From Ignavibacteria bacterium (lineage in GTDB: Bacteria; Bacteroidota; Ignavibacteria; Kapaibacteriales; UBA4661), in NCBI GenBank assembly GCA_947459425.1, contig CANHDJ010000010.1, positions 1-64,000 on the forward strand: a stretch of 64,000 nucleotides of DNA. The letters run 5' to 3'. A program made the position numbers and the translations under genes. Positions 42,547 through 53,700 of this stretch are shown here, in pieces (the first letter of the stretch is position 1; every line of letters starts with the position of its first letter). The notes below the pieces were generated by a model. The model was not told the DNA's origin, ran no database searches, and worked only from the letters and a program-made list of their open reading frames with translations.

Positions 42547-42617
42547 GTATCTTCTGTAATCTTTCGTTAAATCAACTACATACGCTTGTTTGTTTTTATT
42601 TCATTTTAGGAAAAATT

Positions 42618-43722
42618 ATGTTTGAACCGCAAAAAACCTTGCTCCAAGACCTCACTGAGCGCACCGAAAACCTACGGAGGTTTCTTTGACGTTGCTGCCA
42701 AAACCGACGAAATGCTCCGCTTAGAAGCGGATTCGCAAGCACCAAATTTTTGGGATGATGCCGATGCCGCACGGAGTATCATGCAGCACGCCGCCACGTT
42801 GAAAGAATGGGTCGAAGGCTGGAAAGCCGCACAGAAAGCCGTCGAAGACAGTGCCACGATGATTCAACTCGCCGAAGAGATGGAGGATTCCTCAATGGAA
42901 GCCGATGTCGTTGGCGAAATCACTCGCGCACAGGAACTTATCAATAATCTTGAGCTAAAAAATATTCTTTCAGGACCAGACGACGCAAGAAATGCCATTT
43001 TAACGATTAATGCGGGCGCTGGTGGCACTGAAGCACAGGATTGGTCGCAAATGCTGATGCGAATGTATATGCGGTGGGCGGAGCGTCGGGGCTACGCGAT
43101 TTATCTTGCCGAAGAGGTCGAGGGCGATGTGGCGGGCATAAAATCGGTCACGCTGGAAATTCAGGGGCAGTTCGCTTACGGCTATCTCAAAGCAGAAAAT
43201 GGTGTGCATCGGCTTGTCCGCATTTCTCCTTTTAATGCTCAAGGCAAGCGTCAAACCTCATTTTCATCGGTCTATGTCTATCCCGAAATTGATGATACGA
43301 TTGAAATTACCGTAAATCCTGCTGATGTGGAAATGGATACTTTTCGCTCTGGTGGCAAAGGCGGGCAGAATGTGAACAAGGTCGAAACGGCGGTGCGTTT
43401 GCGCCATATTCCGTCGGGCATCGTGGTTTCTTGTCAACAAGAACGCTCACAATTCCAAAACCGCGAGCGTGCAATGAAGATGCTGAAATCGCGCCTCTAT
43501 CAAAAGCAACTCGAAGAACAAGAAGCAGCAAAAGCCGCCATTGAAGGGACAAAAAAGAAAATCGAATGGGGCAGCCAAATCCGTTCCTACGTCTTTCAAC
43601 CCTATACGATGGTCAATGACCACCGCACCGAAACAAAGGTAACAGACGTTCACGCTGTTATGGACGGCGATTTGGATGAGCTTATCAAAGCATATTTACT
43701 GGAGTTCGGGAAGGATAATTGA
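42618..43722 (+). CDS. prfB: Peptide chain release factor 2 with programmed +1 frameshift
   Basis: [23 protein letters not shown] then CTT TGA C (42684-42690) after an SD-like ACGGAGG; the +1 frame gives [24 protein letters not shown]...[23 protein letters not shown]. Confidence 0.97.
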
Positions 43723-43733
43723 GAAGCAATTAT

Positions 43734-44831
43734 TTAGGGGGCTTCTTCGTACGCCGCTTCCATCAGTTGGCGAGGTAGAACAAAAGATTCGCCAATAGTG
43801 GTCAACGCGACCGTCATGTCATGGCGAAGCGCAGCAGAATACAAGCGCTCAAGCGGCTCGGAAGGTTCTTCTTCGCTTTGGTCAAATGTGGAACAGTGCA
43901 TGGGGATAAAATATTCCGCCCGCATCTCCGATGCCATTTGTAATGCCTGTTCCGGTGTGCAGTGGAGCGTCTCGTAGCCCTGATATGCGCCGATGGGCAT
44001 AATTGCTATGTCAATTCCCCTATTGCGCAAGGCAGAAAATTTGTGCGTGTAAGCAGTGTCCCCACCAAAGACGATTTTTTTGCCGCCACCTTCTATCAAA
44101 TAGCCGTTGTAGCTGCGCCCGGATATGGAATACCCGTATGCTCTATCGCGCTCCCACGGCAAGCGCCAGCCGTTGTGCAATGTTTCCAAGCCGCTTATTT
44201 TGATATTTTCCAGCCATAATTCCTGTTCCCAATCTATCTCATGAACCGATTTCCATGCTAAATCATCAATAATATCATGGGTGTTCTTTGCGGTAACGAT
44301 GTGAATTTCGTTCGGATATTTCGCCGCAAAGCGCCGTAATGTCGGCACGTCGGTATGGTCGAGGTGAGCATGAGAAAGCAAGATAATATCGGGCTTGGGC
44401 AGTGTTTCGAGTGTGCGTGCCGGCTGCGTGTAACGCTCAATACCAATAACCCTACCGCAAATTTCGATGCCAACTCGTTCCGACAATACAGGGTCGGTCA
44501 ATATCCATTTGCCAGCCAAACGAATAAGCATCATTGCATGACCAATCCATTCAACGCTGATGCTGTTTGGCGCGTGGGTGAAGGGGGCAATCGCGGTGGC
44601 TGAAGATGAGGATAAGCAGGAAGAAAAGGGGAGCAGTGATGACGAAGGACTGTGCAGATGCGGGGTGTGGGCTAATCCATGCAAGAGCGAATCTTGAAGA
44701 GCAGAAGAAGACTTGGTTTGGAGTAGTGGTGTTGGCGGCTTTCGTCGCTTGGGAGGTCTGAGTGCATCTAGTGTTGCCGTCATCGCAGTACGAAGAAGCT
44801 CTTGTTTGGAAAGGGTCTGTACTTGGAACAT
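43734..44831 (-). CDS. MBL-fold metallo-hydrolase
   Basis: VEWIGHAMMLIRLAGKWILTDPVLSER...ILLSHAHLDHTDVPTL...VFGGDTAYTHKF...PMHCSTFD. Confidence 0.9.
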   Translation of the reverse strand: MFQVQTLSKQELLRTAMTATLDALRPPKRRKPPTPLLQTKSSSALQDSLLHGLAHTPHLHSPSSSLLPFSSCLSSSSATAIAPFTHAPNSISVEWIGHAMMLIRLAGKWILTDPVLSERVGIEICGRVIGIERYTQPARTLETLPKPDIILLSHAHLDHTDVPTLRRFAAKYPNEIHIVTAKNTHDIIDDLAWKSVHEIDWEQELWLENIKISGLETLHNGWRLPWERDRAYGYSISGRSYNGYLIEGGGKKIVFGGDTAYTHKFSALRNRGIDIAIMPIGAYQGYETLHCTPEQALQMASEMRAEYFIPMHCSTFDQSEEEPSEPLERLYSAALRHDMTVALTTIGESFVLPRQLMEAAYEEAP

Positions 44832-45069
44832 AATGGATTACAGCATTGATAGAACAATCTGGCTGCTTCCCGATAGGGGCGGCAAAACCACGTATTTGCC
44901 GCAATAATACACGTATCTTCGGCAAAAACACTGTTACCAAAACGCTATATTCCCAATGTTACGAAAAGATTTACAGCGCATATTACGAGCGCTTTACACG
45001 GTTTTTTCGCCGTCTTCATCGTAAGAGCAAGCATTTATGAGGCTTCTCAGGCTTATCCCTTATCCTTTC

Positions 45070-45387
45070 TCATTCCTCTTCAAGTTCTTCCAATGCTGCC
45101 GAGAGTTCGGCGAAAGCGTGGGTGTCGCCTGTTTTTTTTGCTGCCCGTAGCCCGGCATTGTAGATTTCTTGCGCCTCTGCGGTTTGGTCGAGAGCGCGAT
45201 AAACTCCTGCAAGCATATAATACGTCGGCACATACTCCGGCTCATCGGTGCGTAGGCGCTCGAACCAGTCTATTGCTTGGGTGTAGTCCTTGCGGGCATT
45301 GTATTCTAGTGCAATCGCGTAGCGCGTGAAGGCATCGTGCGGCTCTTCGCGGTGCAGTTCGAGTAATTGTTCAAGGCGATTGTTCAT
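45070..45387 (-). CDS. TPR-repeat protein
   Basis: AFTRYAIALEYNARKDYTQAIDWFERLRTDEPEYVPTYYMLAGVYRALDQTAEAQEIYNAGL. Confidence 0.8.
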   Translation of the reverse strand: MNNRLEQLLELHREEPHDAFTRYAIALEYNARKDYTQAIDWFERLRTDEPEYVPTYYMLAGVYRALDQTAEAQEIYNAGLRAAKKTGDTHAFAELSAALEELEEE

Positions 45388-45676
45388 AGCGGCGTGGGAA
45401 GAGGAAGGTGATGAAATACGTGGTAAATGCAAACCACAATATTCACCGAGAACACCGACTTTTACAAATTTTTTTGTATTATTCTGTCCCATTGTGAGAT
45501 GCTTTTCTACGGAGATGTGGAAAATCACGCACTTCTGGGGATATTTAGATTTGTGCAAGAATCTTCCTCGTCGTAAATTCCTGTTTGTATGATTCGCGCA
45601 AAATGCCGCTCAGTTTTTGCTCCAACGATACTTTCTTTCCAACGCCAAAGACCTCGCGCAAACACGGAATAACATT

Positions 45677-46228
45677 ATGATTTCTCGCTGGGAAACGCTG
45701 GAAACAACCGTCGTGGCGGATTTGAAAATCTTCACTGCCAAAAGCGTCCAACGCAGACATCCCAAACGCGATACCGTTGGGACATTTTACGTTTTGGATT
45801 CGGCGGCATGGGTGAATATTATTCCGCTTACACCGGATAATCAGGTTGTAATGATTCGGCAGTACAGGCACGGCACGGACTCGGTGACACTCGAAGTACC
45901 GGGCGGGCTTGTCGAGCGCGGCGAAAACCCCAGCGAAGCAGGAATGCGAGAATGCCGCGAAGAAACAGGCTATGCTGCATCAGAATCCGCACTGCTTCTT
46001 GGTGTGAATGATCCAAACCCAGCATTTATGAATAATGAATGCCATTCGTATCTTTGGCGCGATTGCACTCTTCAACACGCGCAAGCATTTGATGAATTTG
46101 AAGATATTGATGTCGAACTTGTTCCTCTCGCCCGTATTCCTCAGTATATTGCCGACGGAACAATCAAGCACTCTCTGACACTGACTGCATTTTTCTTTTA
46201 CACCTTGAAATTTGGCGGTTTTGCGTAG
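45677..46228 (+). CDS. NUDIX hydrolase (ADP-ribose pyrophosphatase-like)
   Basis: [24 protein letters not shown] Nudix box. Confidence 0.93.
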   Translation: MISRWETLETTVVADLKIFTAKSVQRRHPKRDTVGTFYVLDSAAWVNIIPLTPDNQVVMIRQYRHGTDSVTLEVPGGLVERGENPSEAGMRECREETGYAASESALLLGVNDPNPAFMNNECHSYLWRDCTLQHAQAFDEFEDIDVELVPLARIPQYIADGTIKHSLTLTAFFFYTLKFGGFA

Positions 46229-46293
46229 GTTCATCTGAACAACTGTTGAACATCTTAGCCACGTACAACCGAAAATTTCACGATTTTTCACCG

Positions 46294-47181
46294 ATGTCCA
46301 TTATGGCACGAGTTATCGCCGTTGCAAATCAAAAAGGCGGTGTTGGCAAGACCACCACTGCCGTCAATCTTTCTGCCTCGTTTGCGGCAGCCGAACAGCC
46401 GACCCTGCTCATTGATATTGACCCCCAAGCAAATGCTTCAAACGGGCTTGGAATCAAGACCCGCGATTTGGAGAAAACGGTTTATGAGGTTTTGGTCGGC
46501 ACGATGTCCGTCCATGAAGCAGTCGTCCCGACGGATATGCCTCATCTGGACGTGCTGCCGTCGCATATTAATTTAGTCGGCGCAGAGATTGAGATTGTTG
46601 ATGTTAAAAATCGGGAACGCTTGCTTGCCGAGCGCATCAATGCTATTCGGAGCAAGTATAAATTTGTTGTCATTGACTGTCCGCCTTCGCTGGGACTGCT
46701 AACGCTGAACGCATTGACGGCAGCCGATTCAATTCTTGTGCCAGTGCAATGCGAATACTACGCTTTGGAGGGCTTAGGGCAGCTTTTGAACACCATATCC
46801 ATCGTGCGCAAACACCTGAATCCGCGTCTTGAAATCGAAGGCGTACTGCTGACGATGTACGACAATCGTTTGCGCCTTTCCAATCAAGTCGTGCAAGAAG
46901 TAACGCGGCATTTGGGCGAAAAAGTCTGCAAAACGATTATTGGGCGCAATGTCCGCCTTGCCGAAGCACCAAGCCACGGAAAGCCTGTTATTCTCTATGA
47001 TGCGCTCTCTATCGGCGCAAAACACTATCTGGATTTGGCGCAAGAAATTCTTGACCGCGAAAAATTGCGTCTTTCTGGAGCCAATGGTGTAACGACAGAA
47101 GCGGCGACAACCGTCCAAGCCGCCACAGCAGCAGTTTCCGCCGTTGCTTCGGCAATGCAGGAACCAACAGTAAAGGGTTAA
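46294..47181 (+). CDS. parA: ParA/Soj chromosome-partitioning ATPase
   Basis: [49 protein letters not shown]. Confidence 0.96.
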   Translation: MSIMARVIAVANQKGGVGKTTTAVNLSASFAAAEQPTLLIDIDPQANASNGLGIKTRDLEKTVYEVLVGTMSVHEAVVPTDMPHLDVLPSHINLVGAEIEIVDVKNRERLLAERINAIRSKYKFVVIDCPPSLGLLTLNALTAADSILVPVQCEYYALEGLGQLLNTISIVRKHLNPRLEIEGVLLTMYDNRLRLSNQVVQEVTRHLGEKVCKTIIGRNVRLAEAPSHGKPVILYDALSIGAKHYLDLAQEILDREKLRLSGANGVTTEAATTVQAATAAVSAVASAMQEPTVKG

Positions 47182-47268
47182 CAGCACAGAACACGGTGCG
47201 TGGTACGCTTTGAATGTATGAATTTTGAATAGTTATTTTCCACTCGTCGTTAGCTTCATCGTAATTAT

Positions 47269-48417
47269 ATGGCAAAACGAAGTATTTCTCTTGGCAAAGG
47301 CTTAGATGCGCTTCTGCCGTCGAGTTTCAGTATTGAACCACCGGATGCCGCACAAGCCGATGACGGACAGTCCGTTGGCGTTATCGCCATGATTGATGTC
47401 AAGCGTGTGCGTCCGAATCCGATGCAGCCACGTCAGGATTTTGATCGTGATGCACTTGAAGATCTTAAAAAATCTATCAAAGAAAAAGGTGTTATCCAGC
47501 CGATAACCGTGCGGCGGATGGATGGCGGTTACGAGATTATTGCTGGTGAGCGCCGTGTTCGTGCTTCGGGCGAAATTGGCTTAGAGACTATTCCGGCGTA
47601 CATTCTCGACATTGAAACTGACGCGGATATGCTGGAATTGGCGCTGATAGAAAACGTACAGCGCGAAAATTTGAATCCGATTGAAGTGGCACTTGGCTAC
47701 AAGCGCCTGATGGAAGAATGCCGATTAACTCAAGAAGAAGTCTCCAAAAAAGTCGGCAAAGACCGCACCACGATTACGAATTTTCTCCGTTTGCTGCGCC
47801 TTCCCAACGAAATTCAGCGATCCTTGCGAGCAAAAAAGCTCTCCATGGGTCATGCCCGCGCCATTCTTGCGCTGTCGGACGAAGGCAAGCAGCATGAGGT
47901 TTTTGAGCAGGTACGCGAGTTGGAGTTGTCTGTTCGCAAAACAGAAGAAATTGTCAAAAAAGTAGAAGCCGGAGCAAGTGTAGAAGAGGCATTGGCAGAC
48001 AAGCCCTTGCTGCAAGCCGATACTCCGCCTACTTTCGCATCGTCGTCAAATGGCAATGGCAGTCCAAAATCAGAAACTAGCTCTGCAAGTGGCTTCGGGG
48101 CTATGGGAAAGCACCCTGCACCTGCCATTGCAGCCGATAATTTTGCCATTCCCGACGACCTCAAAGGTGATTTTGCGCCCGTTCAAGCGGATGATATGCC
48201 GGAACGTAGCATCAAAGCGCCTTCGGAAGTGCCGGAAAAAGACCCGACCATTCTGGCTCTGGAAACAAAATTGCGCCATATTCTCGCAACACAAGTTCGC
48301 ATTAAAATTCGCCCAAACGCACAAAATGGTGTCATTGAAGTTGATTTTTACTCCACTGACGAGTTAGAGCGCTTGACGGAGCTTTTTGATATTATTGAGC
48401 GTGAACAATACTCCTAA
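47269..48417 (+). CDS. parB: ParB chromosome-partitioning protein
   Basis: LGKGLDALLPS, PNPMQPRQDFDRDALEDLKKSIKEKGVIQPITVR, GERRVRAS, ENVQRENLNPIEVALGYKRLMEE. Confidence 0.96.
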   Translation: MAKRSISLGKGLDALLPSSFSIEPPDAAQADDGQSVGVIAMIDVKRVRPNPMQPRQDFDRDALEDLKKSIKEKGVIQPITVRRMDGGYEIIAGERRVRASGEIGLETIPAYILDIETDADMLELALIENVQRENLNPIEVALGYKRLMEECRLTQEEVSKKVGKDRTTITNFLRLLRLPNEIQRSLRAKKLSMGHARAILALSDEGKQHEVFEQVRELELSVRKTEEIVKKVEAGASVEEALADKPLLQADTPPTFASSSNGNGSPKSETSSASGFGAMGKHPAPAIAADNFAIPDDLKGDFAPVQADDMPERSIKAPSEVPEKDPTILALETKLRHILATQVRIKIRPNAQNGVIEVDFYSTDELERLTELFDIIEREQYS

Positions 48418-48443
48418 TCTTCCCCACACCCTCGTTACTACTC

Positions 48444-48872
48444 ATGATTCTCGGCATCGGCACAGATATTGTCCTCGTTTCGAGGATTCAAGAGGCATTG
48501 GAAAAGTATGGTGAGCGCTTTATGCGGCGAATTTACACCGAAGAAGAGCGCCGTTACTGCGATGCACAAAAATATTCCTTCCAGCACTACGCAGCCCGCT
48601 TTGCAGCAAAAGAAGCCTTCAGCAAAGCCATCGGTACTGGGCTGACTGGCGATATGACCTGGACTTCCGTTGAAGTTATGAAGCGGCGTAGCGGCGAGCC
48701 TATCTTGCGTTTGTCGGGAAAAATTGCTGAAAAATATGGCTCATGCACACTGCACGTCTCGCTCTCCCATACTTCCGAAAGCGCTTTAGCAATGGTTGCC
48801 ATTGAGACCGATGACGAGACGCTTCTTCGCAGGACTCAAGCGGCGAGAGACCATGCAGCAACAACGACTTAG
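48444..48872 (+). CDS. acpS: Holo-[acyl-carrier-protein] synthase
   Basis: MILGIGTDIVLVSRIQEAL...RFAAKEAFSKAIGTGL...LHVSLSHTSESALAMV. Confidence 0.95.
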   Translation: MILGIGTDIVLVSRIQEALEKYGERFMRRIYTEEERRYCDAQKYSFQHYAARFAAKEAFSKAIGTGLTGDMTWTSVEVMKRRSGEPILRLSGKIAEKYGSCTLHVSLSHTSESALAMVAIETDDETLLRRTQAARDHAATTT

Positions 48873-48934
48873 TCGGCTTGGGAAGAGACTGCTCCTCTCC
48901 TTTTTATCCTTCATACTTTATCGTTCATACGTTT

Positions 48935-49852
48935 ATGAGTAAGCATCATCATGTACAAATCATCGGCTATCCCAGCGATTTAGGCGCGGGACGACGCGGT
49001 GTAGATATGGGACCTTCGGCACTGCGCATCGCAGGAATGACAAGCCGACTGGAATCACTCGGCTATACCGTTACCGATGAAGGCGATATTCCTGTCCATG
49101 CGTTGGAAGTCGAGGACGAAGGCGCATCAAATCTGAAGTTCTTGAAAGAAATTGCCCGCGCAACAACTATTCTAGCGGAGCGCGTCGAAGCGGCGTTGGA
49201 CGCAAAGCGCTTCCCGCTTATTTTGGGCGGAGACCATTCAATGGGCATTGGTTCACTTGGCGGCGTGGCGGCGCATTGCAGGCGGGTGGGTAAACGGCTG
49301 GGTGTTGTGTGGATTGATGCTCATGCCGATATGAACACGCCCGAAACAACGCCGTCCGGCAATATTCACGGAATGCCGCTTGCTGTGGCAATGGGGCATG
49401 GAGACGCAACACTCAAGGCAATCGGTGGCGATTTTGTGAAAGTGCAGCCGGAAAACGTTGTTATTATCGCAGCCCGCGACCTTGATAAAGGTGAAGTGGC
49501 GCTTATCAAGCAACTCGGCATCAATGCTTACACGATGTTCGACATTGACAAACGCGGAATCTATCCCATTATTGCCGAAGTAGTCGAACAGTTGCGCCCG
49601 CAAGTTGACCATCTCCATGTGAGTTTTGATTTGGATAGCGTTGACCCACTTGTTGCCCCAGGTGTCGGTACGCCAGTGCCGGGCGGTCTTTCCTTCCGTG
49701 AAGCACATTTTATCATGGAATACCTTGCTGAGACTCGCATGGTTGCTTCGTTGGATGTCACAGAGGTTAATCCGATTTTGGATACCCGCAACAGCACCGC
49801 TCTTTTTGCGATTGATGTTGTAAGTTCGTGCATGGGCAAGCGAATTTTGTAA
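48935..49852 (+). CDS. rocF: Arginase
   Basis: LGGDHSMGIGSLGG, WIDAHADMNTPETTPSGNIHGMPLA, SFDLDSVDPLVAPGVGTPVPGGLSFRE. Confidence 0.94.
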   Translation: MSKHHHVQIIGYPSDLGAGRRGVDMGPSALRIAGMTSRLESLGYTVTDEGDIPVHALEVEDEGASNLKFLKEIARATTILAERVEAALDAKRFPLILGGDHSMGIGSLGGVAAHCRRVGKRLGVVWIDAHADMNTPETTPSGNIHGMPLAVAMGHGDATLKAIGGDFVKVQPENVVIIAARDLDKGEVALIKQLGINAYTMFDIDKRGIYPIIAEVVEQLRPQVDHLHVSFDLDSVDPLVAPGVGTPVPGGLSFREAHFIMEYLAETRMVASLDVTEVNPILDTRNSTALFAIDVVSSCMGKRIL

Positions 49853-49899
49853 TGGATAATCACTCTCCTTATTTTTTATCACCATATTTTTAGCGTACT

Positions 49900-50541
49900 A
49901 TGAAATCATTTATTCTGTGGAGTTTTGTTGGGATGCTTTCCCTCTGCGGTAATGTTGTTGCGCAAACAGGTCGTTGGACACATCAAATCGGTATTGAAGT
50001 TGGTCCTCAGTATGCGTTCAATGCAATGGCAACCGCTTCGAACGGGCAGAAACTGACCTTGGATAGTGTTGGTCTTGGCATTGGCGCTGCGGTCAACTAT
50101 TACTACAAATTCGACCGTGCGTTATTTCTTTCGGTTTCTGGTGCTGTTGGAGTTTTCAACAGCGGCTATTTCCGTCGTCAAAACGCCGATGGTTCCTTCC
50201 CAATCCTGAACTCGTTTTATTTCAAAGACAATGCTTTGACGAACTTCGCTTTCACCGCCGGATTACGCTATAATTTCGCTGTTACAGGCTTACAGCCGTA
50301 TGCGGGGCTGGAAGTTGGCTCGTATTTTATCGCTGGTGGCGGCATCAGACCAGAAGGCTCGGAAACCGTTTCCATCAATCTTGCCGTCACCCCCAAAGCT
50401 GGTGTGCGCTATCCGTTGCAGCCCGGCTTGGATTTTGACGCTTCGGTCAAGTTGATAGCGCTTGTGACTGGTTATGTGCCGTTTTCGTATGCGAGTTTGA
50501 ATGTTGGTGTGTCGTATGCGCTGAATTTTCAAAATGATTAA
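49900..50541 (+). CDS. Outer-membrane beta-barrel protein
   Basis: Signal peptide, alternating amphipathic strands, aromatic-rich C-terminus. Confidence 0.7.
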   Translation: MKSFILWSFVGMLSLCGNVVAQTGRWTHQIGIEVGPQYAFNAMATASNGQKLTLDSVGLGIGAAVNYYYKFDRALFLSVSGAVGVFNSGYFRRQNADGSFPILNSFYFKDNALTNFAFTAGLRYNFAVTGLQPYAGLEVGSYFIAGGGIRPEGSETVSINLAVTPKAGVRYPLQPGLDFDASVKLIALVTGYVPFSYASLNVGVSYALNFQND

Positions 50542-50560
50542 GTTCTTGCTCAAATGTATC

Positions 50561-50652
50561 GTGGTATTTGCCCCTTCGACAAGTTCAGGATGAAGAGCGT
50601 GTCAAATCTCATGCTGAGTCTTGAGTCTGTCGAAGGGTCAAAGCAATACCCG
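50561..50652. repeat. REP-like intergenic palindrome
   Basis: CCCTTCGACAAGTTCAGGATGA ... TCATGCTGAGTCTTGAGTCTGTCGAAGGG, imperfect inverted arms, outer GGTATT/AATACC. Confidence 0.7.
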
Positions 50653-50714
50653 ATTTATTGTGCAAGTCCCCTCCCGAAGACCGCCATTTTGCGACCCCCT
50701 ATTCCAATTCCACT

Positions 50715-53700
50715 ATGAACCGACGCATCCTTGCTCTTTGCGCTTTTGTGCTGCTTCTGTGCATACAGCAACCACTACTGCTTCATTCACAGACAGGCGG
50801 ACACAGCGACGTTACTTTTGAGCGCTTAACCGTCAAACAAGGGCTGTCGCAAGGAACGGTGCTGTGCATCGTGCAGGACAGGCGAGGATTCATGTGGTTT
50901 GGCACCGAAGATGGCTTAAATCGCTGGGACGGACACTCCTTCAAAATCTTCCGCTTCAATCCCCGTGATACAACTTCGTTGGCGCGAAACTATATCGAAG
51001 CGCTCTACGAGGATAAAGAAGGAGTGCTTTGGGTCGGTACAAAAGGCGGTTTGAGCCGTTTCAATCGCACAAGCGAAACCTTTACCAATTTTCGTGCCGA
51101 CGGTAAGCCTCAATCGCTCTCCAATGCTTACGTTACCTCGATTGTTGACGACGCACGGGGCGAGTATTTGTGGGTCGGGACTTACGGTGGCGGCTTGTGC
51201 AGAATGGACAAAAAAACGGGTCAGTTTACCACCTATCGCAAAAATCCCAACGATGCCGGAGCGCTTCAAAGCGATATTGTCTGGCGCTTGGCGGCTGATA
51301 GAACGGGTGCAATCTGGGTTGGAACCTACGAAGGCGGCTTGTACCGCTATATGACCACATCCAATAATTTTCTCCGCTTTTCGCCAGACTCCGCTTCAGG
51401 GCTTTCGCTTCGGGGAATTGATATTCAATCGCTCCGCACCGACCGTTTGGGCCGAGTGTGGATTGGGACAAATCGTTCCGGGCTGTGGCGCTTTGAATAT
51501 CGCCCTGTTTCCCGCAGTGGTGAATTTACCCACTATACATCTGACCCTGCTAACCCAGCAACTATAGGCAGTTCAAAGGTATCTGCCGTGCTGGAAACGC
51601 GGTTTGGTGGGCTTTGGGTGGCAACGGATAATGGGCTTTCGGAGATGAATCGGTCATTGGAGCAGTTCCACACCTATCGCCGTGAGCGGGCGGAGGTGGA
51701 AAGTCTGGTCAATGACGAGGTTCTCTCGCTTTACGAAGATAAAAGCGGTACGGTATGGGTCGGGACGCGAGACGGTATCAGCTTTTTCAATCCACGCACC
51801 CGCAAATTCCTCACGTACCGCACGTTGCCGAATACGGCAGCACGCGGACTCAGTAGCAATGCGGTCTGGGCGTTTGCCGAAGATAGAGAAGGAAAACTCT
51901 GGATTGGCACCGAAGACGGGCTGAACCGCATGGAATCGCAGCCGCTTTCCGGTGGCGGTGGTGTTTTCGAGGTTTTCCGTGCAAGCGATATTTTGCCCAA
52001 TCAACTGGAAGAAAATTTTATTTCGGCGCTGCACACCGACCGCAACGGGACGCTCTGGATAGGCACGAATGAAACGGGACTCTATGCACTGCGCCAGACC
52101 AGTGTCTATGGGAAAGCAAACTTTGACCATTATTTGGCGGTGGACGGTGATGAAACCTCGCTTGCCAGTAATTCCGTCAGCAGCATTATTCACGACAGCA
52201 ATGGAAAACTTTGGGTGGCAACAGGCAATGGCGTGAGCCGTCTGGACGGCATAGATGCAAGTGGCAAAGCGCAGTTCACGAATTTTCGCCGCAATGCCAA
52301 TGCGCCGGATAAATCGCTTGCCAGCCCCTTGGTATTTGCCATTCACCAAGACCGTTCGGGTATGATGTGGATCGGCACGGAAAGCGGACTGACACGGCTC
52401 GATCCGAAAACTGGCGCAACCAAAAGCTACCGTTCGGAAAGTGGTCGTTTGGAGAGCCTAAGTGATAATTCGATTCAGGCAATTTACGAGGACAAAGCTG
52501 GTAATCTCTGGCTTGCAACCGAGGGTGGGCTTAATAAATTTGACCGCGCAGGCGAAAAATTTACGGTCATTGAGCCACGACAAGAAGGGGTTGATACAAA
52601 GCTCAACGAAGCACTCAGAGGCGCAATTTTGGCGATTCAGGAAGATAACATCGGAACGCTCTGGATTAGCACCAATCAAGGTTTGGTGCGCTTCACACCA
52701 AAAACAGGCGATATGCGACTCTACGACACCCGCGATGGGCTTCAAGGTACGGAATTTATCACCGGAGCGGCGCTGACAAGTAAAAATGGAACAATGGTTT
52801 TTGGCGGCACAAATGGGTTTAGCGTTTTCCATCCCGACAGCTTGCGAGCCAACAGCACGGTTCCCGAAATCGTTTTTACGAATTTTACCGCGTTCGGCAA
52901 ACCCGTGAAATTGGACACGGCAATCGCGGAGAAGCGCCATATTGTGCTGAAACACGCCGATAATAACTTTGAGATTCAATTTGCGGCGCTGAGTTTTAGT
53001 TTTGCTTCGCGGAATCAGTATCGCTACAAACTCGAAGGCTTAGACACGGCTTGGCACTACGCCGATGCACAGCAGCACGACGCTCGTTACACCAATCTCG
53101 ACCCCAAGGAATACACCTTCCGCGTTCAAGCCTGTAATTACGACGGCACGTGGAATGAGGCGGGTGCGATCCTGACGATTGAGATTACGCCGCCTTTTTG
53201 GAAAACGCTGTGGTTTCAACTATTGTCGGCGGCGGCTATTGTCGGCGGGGGAATCGGTTTTGTGCGCTGGCGCGTCCGATCGGTGGAAGAGCGCAACAAA
53301 ACCCTCGAAAAACTCGTTGACCAACGCACAAAGGAACTGCAAGATTCCAATGAAGAAATCAAGCAACACAATATCGAAATTCAGCGCCAGAATGGTATTT
53401 TGGATGAACAAGCGGCAGAAATTGAACTCAAAAACAGCGAGCTTCAAGAGGCAAATACTGCACTTAAAAATAGCGAAGAGCAGCGCATGATGGAACGTGC
53501 GCATTTGTCGCAGTCCGAAAAAATGGCTTCGTTGGGGCGTTTGACCAACGGTGTGGCGCATGAAATCAATAACCCCGTGAATTTTATTTCGGGTGCGGTG
53601 AAGCCACTCAAGCGCAATATTGGCGCAATTACGCAGCTTTTGGAGCAGTACAGCACCATTACGCCGGAGACGCTGAATGCCGCCACACTTGACACAGTTC

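Noticed and set aside
46294-48417. parAB as evidence of a nearby replication origin
   Set aside because: No canonical parS (TGTTTCACGTGAAACA) or DnaA-box cluster was noticed by eye; parAB alone is not sufficient.
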